NCBI RefSeq assembly: GCF_004322395.1
Contig: NZ_SCTW01000133.1
Span: 48,074-112,073 of the forward strand
Direction of reading: 5' to 3'
Length of the DNA stretch: 64,000 nucleotides
DNA from: Methylobacter sp.
GTDB taxonomy: Bacteria; Pseudomonadota; Gammaproteobacteria; Methylococcales; Methylomonadaceae
Shown here: in pieces, positions 8,751-18,700 of the stretch
Numbering within the stretch: position 1 is the stretch's first letter
Layout of the letters: the number at the start of each line of letters is the position of its first letter
The notes under the pieces: generated by a model
The model's input: only the letters and a program-made list of their open reading frames with translations
Database searches by the model: none
Told to the model about the DNA's origin: nothing
Translations under genes and position numbers: made by a program

Positions 8751-10742
8751 TTAGATAGCCGATTGCGGTGTTAAGGTGATAAATCGCGATGACCATAATT
8801 CCAGCAATGGCTCATTCACGCCGGTTTCTATACCTGCTTTTGCGATTAATTCTGCTAGCGGGGTAGCGCCATCGGCCAGCTGTAAAATCCGGTGCAGCGC
8901 ATTCGGTATGATGTGACGCGAGCTTCCGCCATAATTCCATTCGATATGGCTTTGCACAGACCGGTGTTGGTTGTCCCGGTAACAATCCTCCTGAATCAAG
9001 CGCGCGGCTTTAGGCAACGCGGGTATTAACGTATTTAACTCGGCCTCGCCCCAGTTGCGTTTAGTGATTAAATAATCGCCGACCACCAGATAATCCAGGC
9101 CGGACGTCAAATAACATACGACCCCATCATCAGCGCTATCGACAATCGGTTCGGCATGGTTATTAAACGAGGTGTTCAGCAGCAGCGCTACGCCGGTTTT
9201 TTGCCTGAAAGTATCGATCAACTGCCAATATTCCGGGTTATGGATTTTGCTTACCGTTTGCAGTCTGGCGCTGCCGTCGACATGCGTGATCGCCGCCAAT
9301 TGTTCGCGGTGCGCTTGTTTGACCGGCAACACGAAAGACATGAACGGAAAGTCCTTCTCGTCTTCAGGCACCTCAAAAAAATCGCACACATATTCTTCCA
9401 ATACCGAAGGAGCAAAAGGCCGGTAGCTTTCGCGCATTTTGATCATTGCATTGATGGTTTCCTTATGCGAACCCAGGCGCGGATCGGCAATAATGCTGCG
9501 ATTGCCCAAAGCCCTGGGGCCGAACTCGGACCGTCCCTGCATCCAGCCGATTACCTTGCCCTCGATCATTAAATCGCTGACCCGATCGGCGCGGTTATCC
9601 ATTTTTTCTATCGTCACAAACTGCTGCCATTTCGCCAGCGTTTGATATAAGTGGTCCCCGGCCAAAACCGGCGTGCCCCAATAAGCATGTTCGATTCGTT
9701 TAAAAGGTAAGCTTGGCTGGCTTTGATGAGCCGCATACATCGCTGCGCCGAAAGCGCAACCGGAATCCGCAGCGAAAGAAGGCGCGAACACTTGCTTGAA
9801 TAGACCAGACTGCATGATTTTGCCGTTCATGCTGCTGTTTTGCCCTACCCCGCCGGCCAAGGCCAATCGCTGATGCCCGGTCGCTTGCTGGAAATGCTTG
9901 AGCATATGCATCACGATAGTTTCCAGCGTCTGTTGCAACGCGGCGGCCAAGTCTTTATGTATTTGTTCGAACGGCTGATCGCCATGCCTTGGGGCTAAAT
10001 CTTCGTATAAGCTGACGATTTTCTCGCGGTGCAGGGTGTAATCGCCATTGGGCAGTAATGTGTAAAAACTGGAAAGCTTCTCGGCAAAACGGCCGGCATC
10101 GCCATAGGGTGCCAAGCCCATTACTTTGTATTCATCGAAGATTTGATAACCCAGAAACCGGATCACATCCAGATAAAAAAAGCCCAGTGATTGCTGCACC
10201 GGCTTGGTCATCAAGGTGTTAAACGCATTGCCCTGGACATCCACGACCGTAGTCGAAACATTGTCGCCCGAGCCGTCAATGGTCAGCACCAGGCTTTGTT
10301 GATAGCCCGACATATAATAAGCCGTGGCTGCATGCGCCAGATGGTGGTTAACGAAAGTAAACTTCTCTCGCGGCACATCAATGCCAAACTCGCGCTTGAA
10401 CAGGTATTGATACATGGCGCGTCCGTCTGCAACCGCAGCCATTTCGGATTTGATCAGGCGTAACTGCTTAAGCGACTCGTCCAGGAAAGGCTCGCTGACA
10501 TAAATAGCGATCTGATCGAGTTCTTCTAATGTGGTATTCGCCTGTTCAAGGCAAAACCGTACCGCCGAATGCCAGATTTTATTGGTATGCTTAATCCGGT
10601 TTAAGCGTTCTTCCTCTATCCCGGCAATCACCTCGCCATCTTGAATAATGACCGCTGCCGCATCATGTAACAAATCGGCGCCAAAATCGAAATACGATTC
10701 GTACACCGGATCAAAACCACCTGCCAAACCTAAAATTATCAC
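8751..10742 (-). CDS. O-carbamoyltransferase (NodU/CmcH/TobZ family)
   Basis: The protein has 663 residues, about the family's usual length (Carbam_trans_N plus Carbam_trans_C). Visible signatures are the metal-binding HHLAHAA motif (His 133 onward), the IDGSGD strand, the LAGGVGQN motif, and the C-terminal motif EFGPRALGNRS around Phe 407. Family members use carbamoyl phosphate and ATP to form a carbamoyl-adenylate and transfer the carbamoyl group to a hydroxyl. In this operon the acceptor is probably a Ser or Thr side chain or the 3-hydroxyl left by PKS5; the sequence does not say which, nor whether it acts on the free product or a carrier-bound chain. It follows NRPS7 after a 206-bp gap and precedes NRPS9 by four bases. 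The ATG at 10742 fits the N-terminal MIILGLAGG strand of the family. Confidence 0.93.
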   Translation of the reverse strand: MIILGLAGGFDPVYESYFDFGADLLHDAAAVIIQDGEVIAGIEEERLNRIKHTNKIWHSAVRFCLEQANTTLEELDQIAIYVSEPFLDESLKQLRLIKSEMAAVADGRAMYQYLFKREFGIDVPREKFTFVNHHLAHAATAYYMSGYQQSLVLTIDGSGDNVSTTVVDVQGNAFNTLMTKPVQQSLGFFYLDVIRFLGYQIFDEYKVMGLAPYGDAGRFAEKLSSFYTLLPNGDYTLHREKIVSLYEDLAPRHGDQPFEQIHKDLAAALQQTLETIVMHMLKHFQQATGHQRLALAGGVGQNSSMNGKIMQSGLFKQVFAPSFAADSGCAFGAAMYAAHQSQPSLPFKRIEHAYWGTPVLAGDHLYQTLAKWQQFVTIEKMDNRADRVSDLMIEGKVIGWMQGRSEFGPRALGNRSIIADPRLGSHKETINAMIKMRESYRPFAPSVLEEYVCDFFEVPEDEKDFPFMSFVLPVKQAHREQLAAITHVDGSARLQTVSKIHNPEYWQLIDTFRQKTGVALLLNTSFNNHAEPIVDSADDGVVCYLTSGLDYLVVGDYLITKRNWGEAELNTLIPALPKAARLIQEDCYRDNQHRSVQSHIEWNYGGSSRHIIPNALHRILQLADGATPLAELIAKAGIETGVNEPLLELWSSRFITLTPQSAI

Positions 10743-10787
10743 TGTTAGCCCTTTTTATTTTATTACTTCCGTTCATCCTAAAAAGCA

Positions 10788-10933
10788 TTTTGTCCACGAA
10801 AGGCACAAAAAGCACGAAAATATTCAATGAGATACCAAACTGTAAACCGCCACCCAAAGAGTGAATAGTTAAATCAAAAAAACATACTGATTTGTTTCGT
10901 ATCTTTCGTGCCTTTCGTGTTTTTCGTGGACAA
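10788..10933. repeat. Imperfect inverted repeat in the gap between NRPS7 and the carbamoyltransferase
   Basis: Two arms face each other: 10788-10822 and 10894-10933. The outer 12 bases are perfectly complementary (TTGTCCACGAAA at 10790-10801 and its complement at 10922-10933). Both arms are built from reiterated CACGAAA/GGCACGAAA units with small indels. It fills most of the 206-bp gap and could fold as a long hairpin in the operon mRNA. There is no U-tract, so it is not an obvious terminator. It resembles dispersed CACGAAA-type intergenic repeats of many environmental bacteria. I see no gene in 10743-10948. Confidence 0.7.
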
Positions 10934-10948
10934 CTGCAGTTTTCAAGT

Positions 10949-13900
10949 TCACACGACTTTTTGTTGACTACGATCTCTCTTAACCAATTTCGGCGCGGCC
11001 TTATCGACTTTGTCCAAGCCCTGCATTCTTTCAGCCAGCAAGGCAATGGTAGGCGCTTCAAAAATCAATTTTAACGGCACTTCCAAGCCCAGTTGCTTAC
11101 GCATTAACGAGACGATTTGAGTGGCTTTTAACGAGTGACCGCCCAAACGGAAAAAGTCATCCGTCACGCCGATATGCTCGATGTTCAATACCTGTTGCCA
11201 AATCGCCAGTAAAGCCTGCTCCCTTTCATTGCGAGGCGCTACCTTTTGTGTCTGCGCCAAACCGCTAAAAGGGTCAGGCAATAACGCACGATTGACTTTG
11301 CCGTTTTTATTCAACGGGAACGCATTAATTTCCAGCCATAAATCCGGCATTAAATAACGCGGCAACCGGCTTGCGGTTTCAGCGACCAGCTCATCCTGAT
11401 CGAATGACCGCCCTTGCTTAACGATAACATAAGCCGCTAACGCTTTATCGCCTGCGGCATCTTTTACGACCTGCACCAGCACATCCTGCACCGAATCATG
11501 CGCTTTGATAGCGGCCTCGACTTCCTGCGCTTCGACTCGATAGCCTCTGATCTTGAACTGCTGATCGACACGGCCCATAAACTCGATGCTGCCGTCCGCC
11601 CTTAAACTGACTTGGTCTCCGGTACAGTACAGCCGTTTACCCGGCTCTTTAGTATAAGGGTGCGGAATAAATACCGCCGCAGTTTGTTTCGGTTTTCGGC
11701 AATAGCCGTAAGAGACACCTGCCCCTGCCACGTAAAGCTGGCCGATAGCCCCTACCGGTTGCAAACGTAATTGCTTATCCAGCACCCAGGCTTCCGAGTT
11801 GGTTATGGCCTTGCCGATCGGCACGCTCGCCGCCAAAGGCATGTCCTTGGTCACATGCTGGCAACAGCTAAACGTGGTGTTTTCAGTCGGCCCGTAACCG
11901 TTAATAAATACCGTATCGGGAAATCGATTCAGCAACCGGCGCACATGCTCGGCTGAAACCACATCGCCGCCTGCCAGCAATTGCTTAACGCCGGCCAAAT
12001 CCTCGAGTTGCTCGTCGACCATTTGCTGAAACAAACCGGCAGTCAACCAAAGAATGCTGATGCTGTGCTGATTAATGAAAGTCCCTAATTGCTGCAAACT
12101 CGGCTGTGGCTGCTCTATTACCGACAACCCCGCGCCGTTAAGCAAAGGCGCCCATATTTCAAGTGTAGAGGCATCGAACGATAGCGGCGCAAAATGCAAA
12201 AACCTGTCCTCGGCACTAATCGATACAAAATCGCTATTGATGACCAGACGAATGACATTATGCTGGCTGACGCAAACGCCTTTAGGCTCGCCGGTAGAAC
12301 CCGATGTATAAGAGATATAAGCGATTGCGGAAGACGGAACAGCCAATTGCAAATTATCTTCACTGGTAGCTTGCTGTATTTCCAGATACGGATCGAAACT
12401 TGTGACGCCGGTCAGATCGAATGCGCCTTGCTGTATCAGCAAACGCACGCCGGCATCTTCGCACAAGCCCTGTACGCGTTGTGCAGGCGTATCAAACTCC
12501 AGGCCTAGATACGCCGCTCCTGCTTTAATGACGGCGAGTACCGCAATAATACGCATACAGCATCGCGGCAATGCAATCGCCACGATATCGCCCGGCTTAA
12601 CCCCGCCAGACACTAAGCGATGCGCAAGACGGTTGGCTTGGACGTTCAACTCGGCATAATTGTAGCTGGCCTCTTCGCCGCGTAATGCAATTTGCTCGCC
12701 GTAATACTGCACGATTTGTTCAAACAAACCGGCTAAATCCTGTTCCGGCAACGCTTGCGTTGCACCGACGCTACGTTGCATCAACTGCGCCTGCTCTTCA
12801 AAGTTTAACATCGCCAAGCTATCGATAGATTGATCGGCTTGGCTCGCCAGCCCGCTCAGCAACGTTATAAAGTGCTGCGCCACTTGTTGAATATAATGGT
12901 CCGCATAACGCACTTGGTTATATAGACAGGTCAGTTGCCAACGCTGCCCAGGGCTAATCACCATCGTTAAATCGTAATTGGTTTGCTCACGGGTTTGCAC
13001 GTCGGTCACAGCAAGCTGCCCTTGATTGTCTTCGTCGCTGGTTTGCAAATGGTAATTTTCAAAAACCAGTAGATGATCCGGTGCACCCTGTTTAGGCTGA
13101 CTCTCCGCCATCGGCAAGAATTGGTAAGCCTGGCTGTCGCTATTATGCTGGTGCAAACGGGTCAACAAATCCGAAACCAGCTCCGACTCGGCAAAACTCA
13201 CCCGCACCGGCACTGCATTAATCAATAAGCCCACCATCCGGTCTATATTGACAATGGCGCTGGGGCGGCCGGATACCACCGTCGCAAACACCACATCCCG
13301 GCGATCGTTATACCGCCCGAGCAATATGCCCCAAGCGGCTTGAATCAGTGCATTAACGGTGACCTTATAATGTTTGGCGGCTTGTTGCAGTCGGTCCGGC
13401 AAATCAATCGGCAAAGGTTGTTTAAATTCAGCTTGCTTGGCTTGTTGCCCGGCATAATGAGGCAACGAAGCCAACTCGCTATAACCGTCTAAATAGTCCT
13501 GCCAAAACCGGCTGGCCGCTTGCGAATCCTGCTGTTTCAGCCATTGCAGATAATGACTGAAAGGCGGCGAAGCGGGTAGTCGAGGCTCGCTATTTTTCAG
13601 TATGGCTTGATAAAGCTGAGCCATCTCATCCATCAGTACGCCGACGCTCCAACCATCCAACAAAATATGATGAAAGCTCCAGACCAGATGCCAGCGCTGC
13701 TCAGCCAGCTTGATCAATTTGATGCGCACCGGAGGGCGCTCGGCCAGCTTAAACCGATCGGCCAAATCGGCCTGTAGATAATGCTCTAAGGTATTTGGGC
13801 TTGTCGACCAATCTTCAATTCCAAATACCGAGTCTACCTGCTTTAGCACGACCTGCAAGGCATCCTGGGTTTTGTTATCGACAAACACCGTGCGCAAAAT

Positions 13901-16900
13901 ACCGTGACGCGAAACCAGCTTATCCCAGGCTTTGCGATAACACGCCGTGTCCAGTTCGCCCTGCAACGTAAAGCTGATTTGCTCGTGATAAGCCGTGGAA
14001 TCGGTTTCGCGTAAAGCGTGATACTGCATCCCTTGTTGCATCGGGGTTAACGGGCAGACATCGCTTAAGTTTTCCCGATGCGCTGTAAAAAAATCATCCA
14101 GCTCATCCAGGCTCAAGTCGCTGTAAGTTAAGTCGGACGGGGTGATGGCTTGCGTTGTTTGTTGCAGGCAATGATTGATCACCTCTCTCAGGTTGGCCGT
14201 ATAAAGATTGGTCAGGCTCTGCATGGATTCTGGAGTAAACAGATGTCGGTCGTAACGCCAATCGATACATAATTGATCTGACAGCACCATCGCGCTCAAT
14301 TCCAATGCGCATGGTCTAAGCCCTTGCGCTGAAACGGCGGCTCCGACATCATTGCTCAGCGCCTGATACAATCCGGCTTCATCGCTGCGGTCGAAACGCC
14401 CCAAATAGTTAAACACCAAATCCGGTTCGAATCCCAAACCGGCGCCGGCGCGTAACTCGGCTGGCGTTAAATAACGCAACACGCCATACCCGATGCCTTT
14501 GTTAGGCAGCTGGCGCAAATGCTCTTTAACGGTTTTGATTTGATAGCCTAGATCTCGCCCCACTGTCTTATCCAACACAAACGGGTACAGCGACGTAAAC
14601 CAGCCTACGGTACGGCTGACATCCAGCCCGGTCAGCACGGGTTCGCGTCCGTGGCCTTCCAGCAATAAAACAGACCGCGTCAGCCCCGCCCAAGACTCCA
14701 GCGCAGGAATCAAAGCCGCCAGCAACAGCTCTTCAACGCTTGTGTTATAGGCCGCATTGGCTTGTTGCAATAACTGCTGCGTTTCTTCCGTGCTTAACTG
14801 CGCTTGGCTATTGTCAGCATCCTGGTAACGGCAATGTTTACCGGCCCAGGCAGCGCCGCTGTTGCGCTCCACTTGCGCCGTCCAATACGGCAGCTCGTTG
14901 AGCAAGGATTGCTGCCGACTGTATCCCAGCAGGCCTTCCGCCCAGTCGGCATAACTGTCGGTTTGCTCGGGTAACGCGTATTGATCGCCGTTGCTTAACG
15001 CATCGTACAAAGCGCTAAAATCTTCCAATAAAATACGCCAGGAAACGCCATCGATCAATAAGTGATGCACGACAATCAATAAACGATCAGCAGACGGGCA
15101 TTGATAAACCACCAGCCTGATTAATGGCGCTTTATCCAAAACAAAACCCTGCTGCAATAAAGCGGCATGCTCGATCATAGCCGCTTCAACATCGACTGCG
15201 GCCATTAACGAGACGGTTTCTATCTCGATTTGCAACTGATCTTCCGGCAGGATAGCGGCCTTAACGCCGTGTTCGTTTACATAAAAACAGCTGCGTAAAG
15301 CTTCATGATGCTGCAATAGCTGATTCCAGCTTCGCTCCAAATACTGGACTTGCCAATTCCCGGAACGGGCTTCCAACAACGCGGTATGATTGAAATGATG
15401 CGCCTGTTGGCCTTGCTGTTCAAAGAACCAATGTTGAACCGGCGTTAACTGAATGTCGCCGCTTACACTGCGTGTTTTTTTCTGCCCGGCCAGCGCTTTT
15501 AACTGAGGCGCTAAGGCCTGTATGGTCGGGTAACGGAATAAGTCCTGTACTTCAATCCGGTAACCCTGTTTGCGCAATTGCGACACCACCCGAATCGCCT
15601 GAATCGAATCACCGCCCAGCGCAAAAAAATCATCCTTCACCCCGACGCTGCTTTGCTGCAACAGCTTTTGCCAAACCTCAACCAACACCTGCTCTTCTGG
15701 AGTATTGGCCTCTAAGAACGGCTCATCCAGTTCCAGTTCGGGAGCAGGTAACGCTTGCCGGTTCACCTTGCCGTTGGCTGTCAACGGAAACTGCGGCAAA
15801 TGCACGAAAAAGCCGGGAATCATGTAAAGAGGCAACAGTTTTGCCAAAGGCGCTCTTAAGTCAGCGGTTTTTATTGCCTCCGCTGTCCGGGTGCTGTAAT
15901 AAGCCACCAGAATTTGTTGCGACTGTGCGTTTTCAAGCATCATCACCACTGCTTGCTCAATCAGCGGCTGGCGCAGCATCGCTTGTTCTATTTCTCCGAG
16001 TTCAATACGAAAGCCATGAAACTGCACCTGCTGATCCAATCGGCATAAATAGTCCAATTCGCCATTGTTCAGATAACGACCGCAGTCCCCGGTGCGATAG
16101 AACAATGTGTCCAGATGCAGTTGCGGCAAATGGACAAAGCGCTGGGCGGATAACTCGGGCCGATTCAAATAGCCCAAGCAAACTCCGGCGCCGCCGACAT
16201 ACAGTTCCCCAGGCACGCCCGGCGCAACTAACCTGCCGTATCGATCCAAAACATAAACGGATAAATGGGGCAATGGCTTACCAATAAGGCTGCATTGCAG
16301 TCCCGCCTGTTCAGGCTTAATCTTTTTAAAAGTCACATGCACGGTGGTTTCGGTAATACCGTACATATTCACTAACTGAGGTCTTTCTCCATAAGCCTCG
16401 AACCATGGCTTTAACTGCTTAAATTCCAGCGCTTCGCCACCAAAAATCACATAACGCAGGTCATTCAATTTTACGTCGTTTTGCCGGTCGGTATCGATCA
16501 ACTGTTTAAAAGCAGTCGGCGTTTGGTTAAGCACTGTAACGCGCTCTTTTTTTAACAGCGCATGAAAATCTTCCGGCGAACGGCTTATCCAGTAAGGCAC
16601 AATAACTAAACGGCCGCCATAAGCCAACGCGCCCCAAATTTCCCAGACTGAAAAATCGAACGCGTAGGAATGGAACAAACACCAGACATCATCCGCATTA
16701 AAATCGAACAGCGTATCGGTTCCGGAGAACAACCCGGCCATATTGCCATGACTGACTAACACCCCTTTGGGCTGCCCTGTCGAGCCTGAAGTATAAATAA
16801 CATACGCCGGACTATCGGGCCTCACCTGCCAGTTTGACACTGACGAATTTGAAGCAATGCAGCTTAACTCCGACAGCGAAACCGCCTGCAATTGAGGAGC

Positions 16901-18625
16901 GACGGCGGCCAATTTAACGACTTTATCCGGGCTGGTCAGCAGCATTTTTATTCCGGAGTCTTCGGCCATGAAACGCATGCGTTGCTCAGGCAAACTCGGG
17001 TCCATCGGCACATAAACCATGCCCGCTTTTAACACCCCTAAAATGGCGATCACCATTTCAATAGAGCGTTCAAAACACAGGCCGACAAAATCTTCCGCTT
17101 TCAAGCCGCCGGCATACAGGCATCTGCAAACGTCGTTCGCATAGCCGTTCAGTTCGGCATAAGTTAATTGTTGATCCTCATACACCAACGCAATCGCATT
17201 AGGCGCTGCGGCAGCCGCTAAATCGAAACGGCGCAATAACGGGTCGAAAGGAAATTGCTTTAAAGCGCTCTCGGTTTGTTCGATAATTTTTTGCCGGGTT
17301 TGATCGTCCATTAACGAAATCTTTGATAATTCAAGCTCGGGATTTTGCGTCATTTGCAGCAAAATCTGGCACAAATGCGCCTGTATGAATTGATGCATAT
17401 CCGCTTGATAATCCGAGCTATAAGCCATTTGCACTTTAATGCCATGCTCAGCCGGTAAGAACTGAATATCCAGAGGGTAATGCGTGCGTTCAACCACTTC
17501 ATTCGCCTGAACGCTCAAATCGGCCTCATCGGCTTCGGACATTTTTTTGAAGCGTTCGTCCAGCGGAAAATTTTCCAGGGTGACATGGGTGCTGATTAAA
17601 CGATTCTGTAACGGATGCTGCGCTTGAATGGTGGACAGCGGCGAGTAATGATGCGGCTCTGCCTGTATGGCTCTATCCTGAATCTGCGCCAGCAATTCCC
17701 TGACAGTTAGCGTAGGCGCCAACGAAACCCTGACTGGAATGGTATTGATAAACAAACCGACGATCTGCTCGACGTGTTCGATATCCGCGGGCCTGCCGGA
17801 TACCGTCGTCCCGAAAACGACATCTTCACAGCCGTTGTAATGTGCTAATAGCAGCGCCCAAGCTCCATGCAATATGCTGTTTAAACTGACCTGAACATCC
17901 CTGGTTAATTGTTGAATACCTTTGAAAGTCGACTCCGGCAAAGTAAAACTGGCTCTTATGCGCTCCGACTCGCTAGATTGATACTCCGAAGTAAACGGCA
18001 GCTTCACTTCATCCTGATAATCCGCCAAGTAGCTTTGCCAAAAATCCAAAGCTTGTTGTTTGTCCTTTTTCTCCAGCCATTTTACGTAATTTGAAAACGG
18101 TACCGTATACGCCAGTTCGGTGTTGATATCCTGATAAAGCGCAGTGCATTCGGATAGCAAAATACCCAAAGACCAGCCGTCAAGAATAATATGATGATGC
18201 GTCCAAATCACTTCGGTTAAATCGTCCGCCAACTGCAACAATGTAAACCGCATTAAACAATCCTGGTTCAAGCGGAAACCGCGTTTTCTATCGCGCGATT
18301 TAATCTGTTGTCGCCGTTGCAGCTGTTCCTGCTCCGGCAAATGGCGAAGATCGATGCTGTCAAAAACCGGCAGCTGCTTTTTCAGAATCACCTGCAAAGG
18401 CCGCTCTGCGCCTGTATGAAAAAACAATCCTCTTAAAATTTCATGACGCTCGAACAGCTTGGCCCATACCTGAGAAAAGCGCTCTTGATCGAATCGCCCT
18501 TTTAATAAATAAGCGATTTGCTGAATATAGGAATCATCCTGATTAGACAAGGCGTGAAATAAAAATCCTTCCTGTAAAGGCGTTAACGGATAAATATTTG
18601 CTACATTTTGTTTATCTATATTCAA
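10949..18625 (-). CDS. NRPS, two modules: C-A(Thr)-PCP-E-C-A(Val)-PCP
   Basis: 2558 residues. The first condensation domain is DCL-like (LTPLQEGFLFHAL, HHIILDG with first His 144), fitting a D-residue donor from the E domain of NRPS6. The first A domain (Asp 657) reads DFWNIGMVHK, the classical Thr code. PCP1 is GGDS (Ser 1007). The epimerization domain has HHLLIDGVSWR (His 1187), EGHGR and VGWFTSLYP. The second condensation domain (His 1652) is again DCL-like. The second A domain (Asp 2151) reads DALWLGGTFK, a Val-type code, with unusual A7 (YCTGD) and A8 (RVEAQEVE) motifs. PCP2 is GGHS (Ser 2498). The C-terminal tail is basic. The start is a TTG at 18625: an in-frame TAA lies seven codons upstream and no ATG or GTG lies between. 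The 75 bp to NRPS6 hold nothing recognisable. Confidence 0.94.
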   Translation of the reverse strand: MNIDKQNVANIYPLTPLQEGFLFHALSNQDDSYIQQIAYLLKGRFDQERFSQVWAKLFERHEILRGLFFHTGAERPLQVILKKQLPVFDSIDLRHLPEQEQLQRRQQIKSRDRKRGFRLNQDCLMRFTLLQLADDLTEVIWTHHHIILDGWSLGILLSECTALYQDINTELAYTVPFSNYVKWLEKKDKQQALDFWQSYLADYQDEVKLPFTSEYQSSESERIRASFTLPESTFKGIQQLTRDVQVSLNSILHGAWALLLAHYNGCEDVVFGTTVSGRPADIEHVEQIVGLFINTIPVRVSLAPTLTVRELLAQIQDRAIQAEPHHYSPLSTIQAQHPLQNRLISTHVTLENFPLDERFKKMSEADEADLSVQANEVVERTHYPLDIQFLPAEHGIKVQMAYSSDYQADMHQFIQAHLCQILLQMTQNPELELSKISLMDDQTRQKIIEQTESALKQFPFDPLLRRFDLAAAAAPNAIALVYEDQQLTYAELNGYANDVCRCLYAGGLKAEDFVGLCFERSIEMVIAILGVLKAGMVYVPMDPSLPEQRMRFMAEDSGIKMLLTSPDKVVKLAAVAPQLQAVSLSELSCIASNSSVSNWQVRPDSPAYVIYTSGSTGQPKGVLVSHGNMAGLFSGTDTLFDFNADDVWCLFHSYAFDFSVWEIWGALAYGGRLVIVPYWISRSPEDFHALLKKERVTVLNQTPTAFKQLIDTDRQNDVKLNDLRYVIFGGEALEFKQLKPWFEAYGERPQLVNMYGITETTVHVTFKKIKPEQAGLQCSLIGKPLPHLSVYVLDRYGRLVAPGVPGELYVGGAGVCLGYLNRPELSAQRFVHLPQLHLDTLFYRTGDCGRYLNNGELDYLCRLDQQVQFHGFRIELGEIEQAMLRQPLIEQAVVMMLENAQSQQILVAYYSTRTAEAIKTADLRAPLAKLLPLYMIPGFFVHLPQFPLTANGKVNRQALPAPELELDEPFLEANTPEEQVLVEVWQKLLQQSSVGVKDDFFALGGDSIQAIRVVSQLRKQGYRIEVQDLFRYPTIQALAPQLKALAGQKKTRSVSGDIQLTPVQHWFFEQQGQQAHHFNHTALLEARSGNWQVQYLERSWNQLLQHHEALRSCFYVNEHGVKAAILPEDQLQIEIETVSLMAAVDVEAAMIEHAALLQQGFVLDKAPLIRLVVYQCPSADRLLIVVHHLLIDGVSWRILLEDFSALYDALSNGDQYALPEQTDSYADWAEGLLGYSRQQSLLNELPYWTAQVERNSGAAWAGKHCRYQDADNSQAQLSTEETQQLLQQANAAYNTSVEELLLAALIPALESWAGLTRSVLLLEGHGREPVLTGLDVSRTVGWFTSLYPFVLDKTVGRDLGYQIKTVKEHLRQLPNKGIGYGVLRYLTPAELRAGAGLGFEPDLVFNYLGRFDRSDEAGLYQALSNDVGAAVSAQGLRPCALELSAMVLSDQLCIDWRYDRHLFTPESMQSLTNLYTANLREVINHCLQQTTQAITPSDLTYSDLSLDELDDFFTAHRENLSDVCPLTPMQQGMQYHALRETDSTAYHEQISFTLQGELDTACYRKAWDKLVSRHGILRTVFVDNKTQDALQVVLKQVDSVFGIEDWSTSPNTLEHYLQADLADRFKLAERPPVRIKLIKLAEQRWHLVWSFHHILLDGWSVGVLMDEMAQLYQAILKNSEPRLPASPPFSHYLQWLKQQDSQAASRFWQDYLDGYSELASLPHYAGQQAKQAEFKQPLPIDLPDRLQQAAKHYKVTVNALIQAAWGILLGRYNDRRDVVFATVVSGRPSAIVNIDRMVGLLINAVPVRVSFAESELVSDLLTRLHQHNSDSQAYQFLPMAESQPKQGAPDHLLVFENYHLQTSDEDNQGQLAVTDVQTREQTNYDLTMVISPGQRWQLTCLYNQVRYADHYIQQVAQHFITLLSGLASQADQSIDSLAMLNFEEQAQLMQRSVGATQALPEQDLAGLFEQIVQYYGEQIALRGEEASYNYAELNVQANRLAHRLVSGGVKPGDIVAIALPRCCMRIIAVLAVIKAGAAYLGLEFDTPAQRVQGLCEDAGVRLLIQQGAFDLTGVTSFDPYLEIQQATSEDNLQLAVPSSAIAYISYTSGSTGEPKGVCVSQHNVIRLVINSDFVSISAEDRFLHFAPLSFDASTLEIWAPLLNGAGLSVIEQPQPSLQQLGTFINQHSISILWLTAGLFQQMVDEQLEDLAGVKQLLAGGDVVSAEHVRRLLNRFPDTVFINGYGPTENTTFSCCQHVTKDMPLAASVPIGKAITNSEAWVLDKQLRLQPVGAIGQLYVAGAGVSYGYCRKPKQTAAVFIPHPYTKEPGKRLYCTGDQVSLRADGSIEFMGRVDQQFKIRGYRVEAQEVEAAIKAHDSVQDVLVQVVKDAAGDKALAAYVIVKQGRSFDQDELVAETASRLPRYLMPDLWLEINAFPLNKNGKVNRALLPDPFSGLAQTQKVAPRNEREQALLAIWQQVLNIEHIGVTDDFFRLGGHSLKATQIVSLMRKQLGLEVPLKLIFEAPTIALLAERMQGLDKVDKAAPKLVKRDRSQQKVV

Positions 18626-18700
18626 AACGAAAATCTCATTTACTTAAATTAACTAACGCGCCAACCAGGAATTCTACCTGTTAAACAGATAATCCAAAAA

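Noticed and set aside
10711..11061. 116-residue minus-strand frame spanning the NRPS7-carbamoyltransferase gap
   Set aside because: It overlaps the end of NRPS7 and the start of the carbamoyltransferase in another frame and runs through the inverted repeat; no coding character.
15472..16287. 271-residue plus-strand open frame inside NRPS7
   Set aside because: It is antisense to the A1-PCP1 region; composition (Pro, Arg, Ser, Ala) is typical of a shadow frame.
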